The notes beneath the pieces were generated by a model that saw only the letters and a list, made by a program, of their open reading frames with translations, made no database searches and was not told the origin of the DNA. A stretch of DNA of 64,000 nt from positions 496,001 to 560,000 of the forward strand of contig NZ_QLTT01000004.1 in NCBI RefSeq assembly GCF_003269295.1. Reading direction: 5' to 3'. Both the position numbers and the translations under genes were made by a program. The first letter of the stretch is position 1. Every line of letters begins with the position of its first letter. Of the stretch, positions 1 through 8,426 are shown in pieces. Source of the DNA: Lentzea atacamensis (GTDB lineage: Bacteria > Actinomycetota > Actinomycetes > Mycobacteriales > Pseudonocardiaceae).

Positions 1-4
1 TTCG

Positions 5-766
5 TCACCCGGCATCGCGCAGGTCGTACCGCTGGGCGGCCCACGTGGCGAGACGTGGTCGCAGGGCGAGGTAGACGTCGGGATCGAGGCCCATGCCGGT
101 GTGGGTGCTGTGCACCTCGACGCACTCGGCGGCCGGGTCGAGGCTCAGCCGCCACGGCACGATTCCATCGGATCGGGAATAGATCGACACCGCGGGCACG
201 TCCAGGGGAGCGCTGATCGCCTTGACGTTGTCCTCGAAGCAGGTGCCGGAGAGGCAGTCGGTGTTCATCAGCCCCGGCACGCCGATCGCGGACAGCCGGG
301 CCAGTGCCTTCGCGGCGAGCAGCACGTGAGGATGGGCGCCCATCGGGTCGATCACCGGGCTGCCCAGCATGACCAGGCCGCACACCAGGTCCGGGCGGCG
401 CACGGCGGCCAGGCGGGCCAGCGCGCCACCGCGGCTCTGCCCCAGCAGCACCACCGGGCCGCCGGTGGCCTCGGCATGCTCCTCCAGACGTCGTTCGACG
501 CGGTCCACCAGCTCCGCCGTGCAGCCCACGTTGAACCCGACACCCGCGCCCACCGGCACGTAGCCGCGGTCGCGCAACCACGTGGTGGCGAACGTGAGGC
601 TGAAGTCGCCCGCACCGAAACCCGGCACCAGGACCACGCCGAGGCCGGCACCCTCGTGGGGATTCGCGTCACGCCACACCCGATGCCGCAGCAGACGGGG
701 GATCGTGAGCGCGGCGACGGCGACGTGCTCACGTGCCAGCGATCGCAGTGCTCCAGCAGCACTCAT
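5..766 (-). CDS. alpha/beta hydrolase
   Basis: A 253-residue predicted cytoplasmic alpha/beta hydrolase of unknown substrate. Seen: an early VVLVPGFGAGD segment fitting the oxyanion-hole turn, a GQSRGG nucleophile elbow with the candidate catalytic Ser, and late Asp (SRSDGIVPW) and His (STHTGMG) residues placed as acid and base. No signal peptide or membrane segment is visible. I chose ATG 766 because GGAGAACGAGA lies just upstream; an in-frame extension to 826 has no ribosome binding site. It is divergent from the carboxylate-amine ligase at 1011, with an inverted repeat between them. Family assignment is firm; esterase, lipase or acyltransferase activity cannot be separated from sequence. 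Confidence 0.8.
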   Translation of the reverse strand: MSAAGALRSLAREHVAVAALTIPRLLRHRVWRDANPHEGAGLGVVLVPGFGAGDFSLTFATTWLRDRGYVPVGAGVGFNVGCTAELVDRVERRLEEHAEATGGPVVLLGQSRGGALARLAAVRRPDLVCGLVMLGSPVIDPMGAHPHVLLAAKALARLSAIGVPGLMNTDCLSGTCFEDNVKAISAPLDVPAVSIYSRSDGIVPWRLSLDPAAECVEVHSTHTGMGLDPDVYLALRPRLATWAAQRYDLRDAG

Positions 767-902
767 TCTCGTTCTCCGCTCAGTTCGTCCTGGTGCGGAG
801 GAATTAGCCCGGCAGAGCCCGGGCAAACACCGAGCAGCGTCACGTTTCCGGTCGCCACGATGGCGGTAGTTCCAGCTGAGGTCGTGTGAGCACCAGCTCG
901 GT

Positions 903-944
903 CGAACGCACTGAATTCACCGGAGCGCAGGTTGAGTGCGTTCG
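903..944. promoter_or_regulatory. 10-bp inverted repeat, possible operator
   Basis: CGAACGCACT at 903-912 is repeated in inverse as AGTGCGTTCG at 935-944, separated by 22 bp. It lies between the divergent hydrolase (start 766) and carboxylate-amine ligase (start 1011), about 66 bp before the latter. The two half-sites are two helical turns apart plus their own length, as expected for a dimer-of-dimers regulator. It could also form a hairpin. No regulator gene is adjacent. Confidence 0.45.
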
Positions 945-1010
945 CCGCGCAAGGGGTATCCGCCAGTTCCCCGGCAGCGCGTATCGGTGCCATGAGCAGG
1001 ACGGTGAAAC

Positions 1011-2153
1011 GTGGAGCAGGCGTCAGCGAAGCGCGTGTGGTGCCCGACGGTCGGTGTGGAGGAGGAATTCCTCCTGGTGGATCCGGTGACCGGCGTCCCG
1101 GTGAACCGGGCGGACGATGTTCTCGCCGTTGCGCGTGAGCAGTTCGGCCTCGAGCTGGAACACGAGCTGACCGGGGCGCAGGTGGAGATCAACACGTCGG
1201 TGTGCCGTGATGTGGAGCAAGTTCGCAGTGAGTTGTGCGAGACGCGTCGCGCGGTCGCGCAGGCCGCGCGGTCGGCCGGGTGCCGGGCCATCGCCGTGGG
1301 GGCGCCTCCGCTGGGCCATGCCACCGGGGAGATAACGGACAGCTTGCGTTATCGCCGAATCGCCCGCGAGTTCGGTGCGCTCGCCGAGCAGCAGCTGATC
1401 TGCGGATGCCACGTCCACGTCGCCGTACCCGATCGGGAGACCGCGGTGCAGGTGTGCAACCACGTGCGGCCATGGCTGCCCGTGCTGGCCGCGGTGACCG
1501 CGAACTCACCCTTCTCGGACGGGAAGGACACCGGTTTCGCGAGCTGGCGCTCGACGGTGTGGTCGCGTTGGCCGGTGTCCGGCCCGCCGCCGTTTTTCAG
1601 GTCGTGGCGGCACTATGAGGAGGTTTGCGACACCCTGATCGTTGCGGGGACGGCACTGGACCGGGCGATGGTCTACTGGGACGTGCGGCCCGCCACCGAG
1701 CTGCCGACCGTGGAGGTGCGGATCGCGGATGTCGCCGTGACCGTGGACGATGCGGCCTTGCTCGCGGCGCTTGTGCGCGCACTCGTCGCGAAGGCGGTTG
1801 TCGACGTCGAAGGCGGCGTACCGGCGGAGCCGATTCCACAGGAGACCTTGCGGCAGGCTTGCTGGGGTGCGGCGAACGAAGGCCTGCGAGGCAGCACTTT
1901 GGACGTGTCGTCCGGCGAGTCGCGGCCGGTCCGGCAACAGCTGAGCGATCTGGTTCGGCGACTCACCCCCGTGTTCGAGGCCAACGGTGATCTGACTGCG
2001 GTGCAACGAGGTTTGCGCTTGCTGGACGGTGACGGAGGCGGCGCGGACCGCCAGCGCCGTGCGTTCCGCGCAGGACAGGTCGAACCGCTGCTGAGCCTGC
2101 TCGACGTCGACAGCGCGGACCGGAGCGAGGCCCGTGGAACCACCGCTTGCTGA
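1011..2153 (+). CDS. ybdK: YbdK-family carboxylate-amine ligase (glutamate-cysteine ligase 2 family)
   Basis: A 380-residue GCS2-family enzyme, predicted to join a carboxylate (often glutamate) to an amine (often cysteine) using ATP in the cytoplasm. Seen: the N-terminal GVEEEFLLVDP signature, GAQVEINTSVC, the metal/ATP segment CGCHVHVAVPDRE, and TVEVRIADVAVTVDD towards the C terminus; length matches the family (about 370). The GTG start at 1011 has a weak upstream purine run, so the true start could be slightly downstream. The next gene (PPK2) begins just after its stop, suggesting co-transcription. Such proteins form gamma-glutamylcysteine weakly in vitro; the physiological product here is unknown. 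Confidence 0.88.
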   Translation: MEQASAKRVWCPTVGVEEEFLLVDPVTGVPVNRADDVLAVAREQFGLELEHELTGAQVEINTSVCRDVEQVRSELCETRRAVAQAARSAGCRAIAVGAPPLGHATGEITDSLRYRRIAREFGALAEQQLICGCHVHVAVPDRETAVQVCNHVRPWLPVLAAVTANSPFSDGKDTGFASWRSTVWSRWPVSGPPPFFRSWRHYEEVCDTLIVAGTALDRAMVYWDVRPATELPTVEVRIADVAVTVDDAALLAALVRALVAKAVVDVEGGVPAEPIPQETLRQACWGAANEGLRGSTLDVSSGESRPVRQQLSDLVRRLTPVFEANGDLTAVQRGLRLLDGDGGGADRQRRAFRAGQVEPLLSLLDVDSADRSEARGTTAC

Positions 2154-2175
2154 CGTGAGACGTACGGAGGTTTTC

Positions 2176-3135
2176 GTGACCGACCTGACTGTCGGCTCGC
2201 ACGACCTCGTGGTCGAGGGCTACACCGCTGACTTCCGGGACGCCGACGAACCGGTGCTGCGCGACGCGAACGGCCGGGAGGTGCTCACCTGGCGGGAGAA
2301 CTACCCGTTCACCGAACGGATGCCCCGTCCCGAGTACGAACGGCTCAAGCGGCTGTTGCAGATCGAGCTGCTGAAGCTCCAGCACTGGGTCAGGGAGACC
2401 GGGCAACGTCTCGTCATCCTCTTCGAGGGCCGTGACGCCGCCGGCAAGGGTGGCACGATCAAGCGGTTCACCGAACATCTCGACCCACGCGGCGCACGGA
2501 CCGTCGCCCTGGGCAAGCCGAGCGAGCGCGAACGGGGCGAGTGGTACTTCCAGCGCTACGTCCGCGAGTTGCCGACCGCGGGAGAGATCGTGCTGTTCGA
2601 CCGGTCCTGGTACAACCGCGCCGTGGTCGAGCACGTCATGGGGTACTGCACCCAGGCGGAGTACGAGCTGTTCATGCGGCAGGCGCCGGTGTTCGAACGG
2701 ATGCTCGTCGACGATGGAGTGCTGCTGGTGAAGTTCTGGTTCTCCGTGTCCCGCAAGGAACAGCGGACCCGGTTCGTCATCCGGCAGATCGACCCGGTGC
2801 GCCAGTGGAAGCTCAGCCCCAACGACATCAAGTCCCTGGACCTCTGGGACGACTACACCGAGGCGAAGGTCGCCATGCTGCGCGTCACGGACACCGAGAT
2901 CGCACCGTGGACAGTGGTCAAGAGCAACGACAAGAAACGGGCTCGCATCGAGGCCATGCGCAGCGTCCTGGCTCGCTTCGACTACGCCGACAGGGACCTC
3001 GAGGTGGTCGGCACCCCGGACGTCCGCGTCGTCGGCGCCGCAGCCACGCTCCTCGAAGAGGGCGAGGACGACACCGCGCTCAGTCCGACTCCAATCGCTC
3101 CCGGCACGGAGCCGGGCCCCGGTCTGCATCCCTGA
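2176..3135 (+). CDS. ppk2: polyphosphate kinase 2
   Basis: A 319-residue class I type PPK2, which transfers phosphate between polyphosphate and nucleotides in the cytoplasm. Seen: Walker A LFEGRDAAGKGGTIK, the conserved block LGKPSERERGEWYFQRY, and the lid/Walker B region VLFDRSWYNRAVVE followed by VMGYC. The start is GTG 2176, preceded by GGAGG at 2166-2170 with 5-nt spacing; an ATG-frame extension from 2134 would overlap the upstream gene and has no such site. It probably forms an operon with the carboxylate-amine ligase (22 bp from that stop). Family identity is very secure. Confidence 0.93.
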   Translation: MTDLTVGSHDLVVEGYTADFRDADEPVLRDANGREVLTWRENYPFTERMPRPEYERLKRLLQIELLKLQHWVRETGQRLVILFEGRDAAGKGGTIKRFTEHLDPRGARTVALGKPSERERGEWYFQRYVRELPTAGEIVLFDRSWYNRAVVEHVMGYCTQAEYELFMRQAPVFERMLVDDGVLLVKFWFSVSRKEQRTRFVIRQIDPVRQWKLSPNDIKSLDLWDDYTEAKVAMLRVTDTEIAPWTVVKSNDKKRARIEAMRSVLARFDYADRDLEVVGTPDVRVVGAAATLLEEGEDDTALSPTPIAPGTEPGPGLHP

Positions 3136-3184
3136 ACGCACCCATGACAGCACGCCGCGACGTTTCTGCGACTTTCGCGGCGGC

Positions 3185-3970
3185 TCAGCGCTGACTGACG
3201 CTGTCGAGCAGGTTCTGCGCGACGTCGCGGAGCTTGACGTTCTCGTGCTGGGAGCGTTGGACGAGCATGGTGAAGGCCTCGTCCGCTGTGCAGGAGTGCA
3301 CCGCGATGAGCACGCCCTTGGCCTGTTCGATCACCGCTCGCGAGACCAGTGCGGTCTCGAGCTGCTTGATGTGCTCGCGGGACCGTTGCCACTGGTGGGC
3401 GTTGGCGATCGCCGCGCTGGCGGCGGTGGTGAACAGCCGCATGACGCTTTCATCGAACGGATCGAAGGCCGTCGCGGTGTAGCTGTAGATGTTGAGCGAT
3501 CCCACGTGCATGGCGTCGTTGTGGTTCGAGGCCGGGAGCACGACCGGTACGGACAGATAGGCGCGCACGCCGTGTTCGTCCGCAGCAGCCTCGAACTCCG
3601 GCCAGGTGTCGTTGTTCTGACCGACGACCGCGCGGACGGCGTGGAGTGTGCGGGCGGCCTCCAGGCAGGGACCGCGGTTGGCGCCGTACTGCTTCTCGTC
3701 GATCTCGATGAGTGTGCTGTCGCTGGCCGCGGCGGTTCTCGGTTGCTGAGGCCCGACGGTGATGGTGACGGCATCGGCGTCCTGGATGGCTCTCGTCGCG
3801 GTTTCGGCGAGCCGCTGCAGGACCTCGTCGAGGGGCTCCTCGGCGGAGAACCCGTCCCTCAGCATCGCCAGTGCCGCGGTCGCCTCGTCCAGCCGCTCCA
3901 CCGGGTCTTGCCTGTCCGCGTCCGCGGACTGCGCGTCCGCCCGCACAGGCGTGGTAACCAGGTCGTCCAT
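3185..3970 (-). CDS. GAF-ANTAR regulator
   Basis: A 261-residue predicted RNA-binding antiterminator. Seen: an N-terminal linker, a GAF sensor domain (about 45-190, with the GPCLEAARTLHAVRAVV block), and a C-terminal ANTAR domain (about 200-255: SRAVIEQAKGVLIAVHSCTADEAF then LVQRSQHENVKLRDVAQNL). ANTAR domains bind paired RNA stem-loops and stop transcription termination. I start at ATG 3970 (MDDLVTTPV); the in-frame extension to 4174 has no homology and crosses a large hairpin at 4083-4127. The gene is convergent with PPK2. What the GAF domain senses is unknown. Confidence 0.88.
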   Translation of the reverse strand: MDDLVTTPVRADAQSADADRQDPVERLDEATAALAMLRDGFSAEEPLDEVLQRLAETATRAIQDADAVTITVGPQQPRTAAASDSTLIEIDEKQYGANRGPCLEAARTLHAVRAVVGQNNDTWPEFEAAADEHGVRAYLSVPVVLPASNHNDAMHVGSLNIYSYTATAFDPFDESVMRLFTTAASAAIANAHQWQRSREHIKQLETALVSRAVIEQAKGVLIAVHSCTADEAFTMLVQRSQHENVKLRDVAQNLLDSVSQR

Positions 3971-4082
3971 GCCGCATCGCCTTTCGCTGAGAGCGAGTTC
4001 GCGGCGCTGGAGGCTCAACGCTCGCAGCGAATGGTACGGCGTCGGAGCTTCGATGGCTGCACCACTCCGGGTGAGGGAAACC

Positions 4083-4127
4083 GAACCGGTGCGGGTGCTG
4101 GATTGCTCAACAGGCCCGCACCGGTTC
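4083..4127. repeat. 13-bp stem hairpin upstream of the ANTAR gene
   Basis: GAACCGGTGCGGG (4083-4095) pairs perfectly with CCCGCACCGGTTC (4115-4127) around a 19-nt loop. On the minus strand it sits in or before the leader of the GAF-ANTAR gene. It could be a second terminator for the secreted-protein transcript or a leader structure. The loop is much larger than the hexaloops ANTAR domains are known to bind. Confidence 0.55.
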
Positions 4128-4290
4128 CGTCCGGCCACGCGAGGTGGCCTGCCGTGCAGAACGCGCGCGTGCACGGTATCGGTCTTGTACCCCGATTCGA
4201 TCCAAGTGACTCCAGCACCATGCCACTGATTCAGCTGACGGGCTCATCGCGGCTTTCAGGACCACCGAAGGTGGGCATGTCGTGTGACAA

Positions 4291-4314
4291 GGGGCACGGG
4301 CGAGCCCGTGCCCC
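4291..4314 (-). terminator. intrinsic terminator hairpin
   Basis: GGGGCACGGG, a CGAG loop and CCCGTGCCCC form a perfect 10-bp stem with a 4-nt loop, 6 bp past the stop codon of the secreted protein at 4320-4880. There is no strong T-run, as is common in actinomycetes. Confidence 0.85.
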
Positions 4315-4319
4315 TGCCG

Positions 4320-4880
4320 TCAGGCCACGCGGATCTCGTTCCACAGGTGCAGCGCTTCCCGCGCCGACCCCGGGCTGAGCGCGTCCGTGGACGCGATCAC
4401 CTTGAACGTGGGGAACTTCCCGTCCGTCACCTCACCGCTGTTCTTGAGCTTGCGGTGCGTCGTGGCGTTCTCCCAGAACCAGTAGAGCTTGCCGTTGACG
4501 TGCTTGAGGCCCGTGGTCTGCCACACCTGCTTGGTGGCCGAACCCGGTGCCGTCTCGCAGGTGACCTCCCTGACCTGTGCGTTGGCGCCGGCGTCGGAGA
4601 TGCACTTCTGGGTGGCGACGTTCTTCAGCTGCCACCCGGACGCGCTTCCCCCGCCCGGCAACGCGATGGTGCGCTCCGTCGCGTGCCATCGCTGCAGGCT
4701 GTCGGCCGCGTTGGGTGGTGCCGCCACCACGAACCCGGACAGGTTCGAGGCGAGGCTGCTGTTGAGGTTGAGACTGGTCTCGGTGTACTGCGCCGGCGCC
4801 GCCGACGCGGTGTTCGCGAGGCTCAGCACGGCCGCGGCGGTCAGTCCGGCCACCGCGGCGATCCGCTTCGTTGCGATCAT
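4320..4880 (-). CDS. secreted protein, lectin-like
   Basis: A 186-residue exported protein. Seen: a Sec signal peptide (MIATKRIAAVAGLTAAAVLS, with cleavage likely after NTASA), then a mature domain with two cysteines (QKCISDAG and VTCETAPG) and repeated short Trp motifs (LQRWHA, GWQLKN, KQVWQTTG, YWFWEN, LHLWNEI). The Q-x-W style spacing recalls ricin/RICIN-like beta-trefoil lectins, but I do not see three clean repeats. ATG 4880 is preceded by GGGAGA; the frame runs further upstream but without a signal sequence. A strong terminator follows. Function in carbohydrate binding is inference. Confidence 0.72.
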   Translation of the reverse strand: MIATKRIAAVAGLTAAAVLSLANTASAAPAQYTETSLNLNSSLASNLSGFVVAAPPNAADSLQRWHATERTIALPGGGSASGWQLKNVATQKCISDAGANAQVREVTCETAPGSATKQVWQTTGLKHVNGKLYWFWENATTHRKLKNSGEVTDGKFPTFKVIASTDALSPGSAREALHLWNEIRVA

Positions 4881-4970
4881 TCGAATCTCCCGTGGTTGGG
4901 TTGGGGCTTCCATGCCACCAACCACGGGGTGTTCGCCTCCATACGTACTTCTGCGTAGTCGTATCTGCGG

Positions 4971-5807
4971 GTGCTGCTGGGGCTCTTTCGTTCTGTGGCA
5001 GATCTGACCGCACGCGACCTGCGCCGCGCTCTCGACCTGGTGCACGAGTGGAACGACGACGACACGCTTCCAACCCTCGACGGGCTGGGGCGCCTCGTCG
5101 GCTGCGACACGGCGGGAATCATCGGCAGCGACCACGTCGCACGACGGCTGACGAGCGTTCACATCACCCGCCCCGAACGAAACCTGCTGGGCCGTCCCGG
5201 TTTCGTCGCCGCGGTGGCACACCATCCCGCGTTCACGGCGTACCGCTCCGGCCGGTTGTCGCCCACGTCCTCGGTCGCGCTGACCGACCTGGAGGACCGG
5301 CGAAGCCTGTTGCGGCTACCGCTCTACGCCGACTTCTACCGTCCAGAGGGGACGGTCGACCAGCTGCTGCGGGTCGTGCGGCTGAACGGGCGCCGGGGCA
5401 GCGTGGTGGTGTTCAACCGCTCCCGGCCCAGCTTCTCCCGGCGCGACCGGGCGGTCGTCGACCTGCTGGCGCCCCACCTGTCCCAGGCGCTGGTCCGGCG
5501 TGAGCGGCTGGCCGCGCTGGTCGCGGCCGCCCGGCACGCGACGCTGGTGTCCGAACAGGCCACACGCTCGTTCGCCCGGCTGCCCGAGCTCACACCGCGG
5601 GAACGGCACGTCGCCGTGCACGTGGCCGACGGCTCGACCGACCGGGAGATCGCCCGCAACCTCGGCATCAGCCCGCGGACCGTGCACAAGCACCTCGAGC
5701 AGATCTACCGCAAGCTCGGCCTCACCAACCGCGCCGGCCTCGCTGTGCTGATCAACTCGACCAGCGTTGACGTGCCGGAAACATCGTTGTCACCGCAGCC
5801 GGACTGA
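4971..5807 (+). CDS. LuxR-family transcriptional regulator
   Basis: A 278-residue regulator. Seen: a C-terminal LuxR/FixJ helix-turn-helix (LTPRERHVAVHVADGSTDREIA, then GISPRTVHKHLEQIYRKLGLTNRAGL) and an N-terminal domain of about 180 residues with a GAF-like pattern (RLVGCDTAGII, LPLYADFYRPEGTVDQLLRVV, SVVVFNRSRPSFSRRD). The GTG at 4971 has only a weak ribosome binding site; GTG 4995 (MADLTARDL) is an equally good start. It is divergent from the secreted protein at 4880 and precedes an amino-acid permease. Signal and targets are unknown. Confidence 0.82.
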   Translation: MLLGLFRSVADLTARDLRRALDLVHEWNDDDTLPTLDGLGRLVGCDTAGIIGSDHVARRLTSVHITRPERNLLGRPGFVAAVAHHPAFTAYRSGRLSPTSSVALTDLEDRRSLLRLPLYADFYRPEGTVDQLLRVVRLNGRRGSVVVFNRSRPSFSRRDRAVVDLLAPHLSQALVRRERLAALVAAARHATLVSEQATRSFARLPELTPRERHVAVHVADGSTDREIARNLGISPRTVHKHLEQIYRKLGLTNRAGLAVLINSTSVDVPETSLSPQPD

Positions 5808-5927
5808 CTGTCGGATTTGGACAACGCGGCAGCGCACCTTCGACGATTTGTCGACTGTCCCTCGCAGGGCGGCACTCGCAGACTGATCGGAAACAGTCGA
5901 TCGTTCTCGTCGAGGGAAGGAGGGCCG

Positions 5928-7304
5928 ATGTCGCAGGACCTGCAACCCTCGTTGCGCAAGCGGCACCTCAGCATGATCGCAATTGCCGGGGTCATCGGCG
6001 CCGGGTTGTTCGTCGGCAGTGGTGCGGCGATCGGCAAGGCAGGGCCTGGCGTGCTCCTCTCGTACGCCGCGGCCGGTCTGCTCGTCGTGCTCGTGATGCG
6101 GATGCTGGGCGAGATGTCCTCGGCCAATCCCGACACCGGCAGCTTCTCCGCCTACGCCGAACGCGCGATCGGCCCGTGGGCCGGCTTCGCGATCGGGTGG
6201 CTGTACTGGTGGTTCTGGGTCGTCGTGGTCGGCATCGAGGCCACCGCCGGGGCCGCGATCGTGCACCGCTGGGTCCCGGCCGTGCCGCAGTGGACGTGGG
6301 CGCTCCTGCTGACGATCGTGCTGACGCTGACGAACCTGTACTCGGTCCGGTCGTTCGGCGAGTTCGAGTTCTGGTTCGCCGGCATCAAGGTCGCGGCGAT
6401 CACCGTGTTCCTCGCGGTGGGAGTGCTGGCGATCGGAGGCCTGCTGCCGGGCTTCGACTCTCCGGGCCTCACCAACCTCACCGGCCACGGCGGCTTCTTC
6501 CCCCAGGGCACGGGTCCGGTCTTCGCCGCGATGCTCGTCGTGGTCTTCTCGTTCTTCGGCGCGGAGATCGCCACCGTCGCCGCGGGGGAGTCGGCCAACC
6601 CCGTGCAGGCGGTGCGCGCCGCGGTGAAATCGGTGGTGTGGCGCATCCTCGTCTTCTACATCGGTTCGATCGCCGTCGTCGTCACTCTGCTGCCGTGGGA
6701 TGACGCCGATGTCGCCAAGAGTCCTTACGTAGCGGTGCTGGACACGCTCGGTCTGCCCGCGGCCGCGGTGGTCATGGACGTCGTGGTGCTCACGTCGGTG
6801 CTGTCCTGCCTGAACTCAGGTCTGTTCACCGCTTCCCGGATGGTCTTCTCGCTCTCCCGGCGCGGTGAGGCTCCCGCGGTGATGGGCAGGGTCTCCCGGC
6901 GAGGAGTGCCGACGGCCGCGGTGCTGGCCTCCACCGTCGTCGGATTCGCCACGGTGGCGCTGAACTACCTCTCGCCGGACACGGTGTTCCTCTTCCTGGT
7001 CAACTCTTCCGGTGCGGTGGCGGTGTTCGTGTGGCTGGCCATCGCGGTGTCCCAGCTGCGGATGCGGAAGCACCTGGAAGAGCGGACCCCCGAGCAGCTC
7101 ACCTTGCGCATGTGGGGCTACCCGTACCTGACGTGGGCGGCGATCGTCGGCATGGTGGCCCTGCTGGTGGGCATGCTGTTCGACGCCGATGCCCGTTCCC
7201 AGCTGCTGCTGAGTCTGCTGGTCGCGGCGGTCGTGGTGGCGGTCGGCGTCGTACGCGGTCGGCGTGGCGCACCACGGGCTGCGGAAGTAGCGGAAACAAG
7301 GTGA
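5928..7304 (+). CDS. APC-family amino-acid permease
   Basis: A 458-residue integral membrane transporter of the amino acid-polyamine-organocation superfamily, close to the AnsP/GabP/CycA group that imports amino acids with protons. Seen: the N-terminal signature RHLSMIAIAGVIGAGLFVGSG followed by about 12 hydrophobic segments, the MLGEMSSANPDTGSFSAYAE loop, and FFGAEIATVAAGES in the middle. ATG 5928 has GGGAAGGAGGG upstream; an in-frame TTG extension from 5817 is unlikely. Substrate cannot be assigned from sequence; short neutral amino acids or GABA are reasonable guesses. Confidence 0.88.
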   Translation: MSQDLQPSLRKRHLSMIAIAGVIGAGLFVGSGAAIGKAGPGVLLSYAAAGLLVVLVMRMLGEMSSANPDTGSFSAYAERAIGPWAGFAIGWLYWWFWVVVVGIEATAGAAIVHRWVPAVPQWTWALLLTIVLTLTNLYSVRSFGEFEFWFAGIKVAAITVFLAVGVLAIGGLLPGFDSPGLTNLTGHGGFFPQGTGPVFAAMLVVVFSFFGAEIATVAAGESANPVQAVRAAVKSVVWRILVFYIGSIAVVVTLLPWDDADVAKSPYVAVLDTLGLPAAAVVMDVVVLTSVLSCLNSGLFTASRMVFSLSRRGEAPAVMGRVSRRGVPTAAVLASTVVGFATVALNYLSPDTVFLFLVNSSGAVAVFVWLAIAVSQLRMRKHLEERTPEQLTLRMWGYPYLTWAAIVGMVALLVGMLFDADARSQLLLSLLVAAVVVAVGVVRGRRGAPRAAEVAETR

Positions 7305-7329
7305 CGGCCGGCGTCCCGGTGCCGCGCGG

Positions 7330-7755
7330 TCACCAAAAGGCGGCCGTGGCGAGCACCGTGGACGCGAGCGCGAGGCCGACCAGGGGCGCGGCTGGACCAC
7401 CGAACGCGAACCTCGCCGTCCCGGGCAGCGCGGAGGCGGTGCCGGCGATGCCGGGGTAGTGCGCGAGGGCCAGCGAGGTCGCGGGCGGGGTGGTGGCGGC
7501 GAACCCGAAGACCATGAACCCAGCGAGTTCAGCCCGAACGCGTAGGAGTAGCCCTGCGGCGGGAGTCCGTAGATGCCTTGCAGGACATAGGTCGCGCCGC
7601 TGAGGCAGGCGAACAGGGCGGCGTTGACGAAGCCCGTGACGAGTACGGCGCCGGGGAACACCGGATCGGTGAGCAAGCGTCGGAAGTCTTGTGCGGTACT
7701 GGTCAGGCCGCCGGTCGCGACCGGCAGTACACCCCGGTGCCGTTGACAGCCGGCT
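7330..7755 (-). pseudogene. remnant of a Bcr/CflA-type MFS drug transporter
   Basis: C-terminal remnant of a major-facilitator exporter split across two frames. In one frame about 7515-7755 reads GLTSTAQDFRRLLTDPVFPG, then AVLVTGFVNAALFACLSGAT and YVLQGIYGLPPQGYSYAFGLNSLG. A frame change near 7515 then continues as MVFGFAATTPPATSLALAHYP and ends FGGPAAPLVGLALASTVLATA. Both pieces join into the normal last membrane segments of Bcr/CflA proteins, so a single-base indel is likely. The N-terminal two thirds (about 250 residues) is absent; the sequence above 7755 resembles no transporter. It is convergent with the permease. Confidence 0.72.
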
Positions 7756-7854
7756 TTCTCACCTGTGGGCGAGGTCGTCCGCCAGCGCGCTCAGCAGATG
7801 TTCCGCCATCCTCGCCGACGTCGCCCTCGACTGGCCGGTCCTCCTGCGACTGGC

Positions 7855-8301
7855 CTACTCGTCGGACTGGATGACCATCAGCCGGAACGTCGTCGACGGT
7901 GACTCGCGGCCGCACGTCTGCAACATGTGCCAGGCCAGGTTGCCGGGGCCGTTGCCGGCCTGCGGGAGTCGCTGCCTGCTGATGCCGAGGACGCCGTCCG
8001 GGCTCTCGTCGAGGATCTCGGGCGTGCCGACGAGCACCGCCAGGCCGAACGCCAGCACGTCGGCGCGCAGGTCGTCGTCGAGGTCGTCGGTGAGTCCGAT
8101 CGAGCACTGCGGCTCGCCGTCGTCGCCGGAGCTGACACCGACCAGGCCCGCGAGTCCGACGCTGTGTGCCGCGGGCACGTCGAACACGCGGATGCCGGTG
8201 CCCATCGCCAGTGCCAGCAGTCTGGCCACGGGGGTGGAGAGCAGTGGGTCGTTGATGGAGCCGTCGCCTTTGGCCGTGGGATCGTCCGCGCGCTCGCACA
8301 T
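7855..8301 (-). CDS. hypothetical acidic protein
   Basis: A possible 148-residue cytoplasmic protein I do not recognise. Seen: an acidic central stretch (SIGLTDDLDDDLRADVLAFG), a hydrophobic segment before it (PVARLLALAMGTGIRVFDVP) and no signal peptide. ATG 8301 has no ribosome binding site, so it may be leaderless or not real. Codon composition supports this frame over a longer overlapping minus-strand frame (7703-8344), which is rich in Arg and looks like a shadow. It lies between the MFS remnant and a DUF4386 gene. Confidence 0.5.
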   Translation of the reverse strand: MCERADDPTAKGDGSINDPLLSTPVARLLALAMGTGIRVFDVPAAHSVGLAGLVGVSSGDDGEPQCSIGLTDDLDDDLRADVLAFGLAVLVGTPEILDESPDGVLGISRQRLPQAGNGPGNLAWHMLQTCGRESPSTTFRLMVIQSDE

Positions 8302-8390
8302 GATGAGTCAGATCGTATTGCCAAGCGCTCCCGGACCGGCGCACCTTGCCGCTACGACACGGCGGTGTGGTTGCTCGGCCGCAACGAGCT

Positions 8391-8420
8391 GACGTCCGGG
8401 GCCGCGACGCCCCGGACGTC
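8391..8420. terminator. intrinsic terminator hairpin
   Basis: GACGTCCGGGGC (8391-8402) and GCCCCGGACGTC (8409-8420) form a perfect 12-bp stem with a 6-nt loop. It starts just past the stop codon of the minus-strand DUF4386 gene at 8427. Confidence 0.82.
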
Positions 8421-8426
8421 GACCGG

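Larger units (their letters stand above)
3971..4319. other. 349-bp intergenic region with two hairpins
   Basis: No supported gene. It lies between two minus-strand genes: the GAF-ANTAR regulator (downstream) and a secreted protein (upstream). It holds the terminator at 4291-4314 and a second long hairpin at 4083-4127, about 113 bp before the ANTAR start codon. It must also contain the promoter of the ANTAR gene, which I cannot place confidently. Confidence 0.6.

Noticed and set aside
101-889. Long plus-strand reading frame antisense to the hydrolase
   Set aside because: Rich in His, Arg and Ala without any domain; the opposite strand has a clear alpha/beta hydrolase with start signals.
7703-8344. 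213-codon minus-strand frame overlapping the acidic hypothetical gene
   Set aside because: Arg-rich shadow; the 7855-8301 frame has more protein-like composition.
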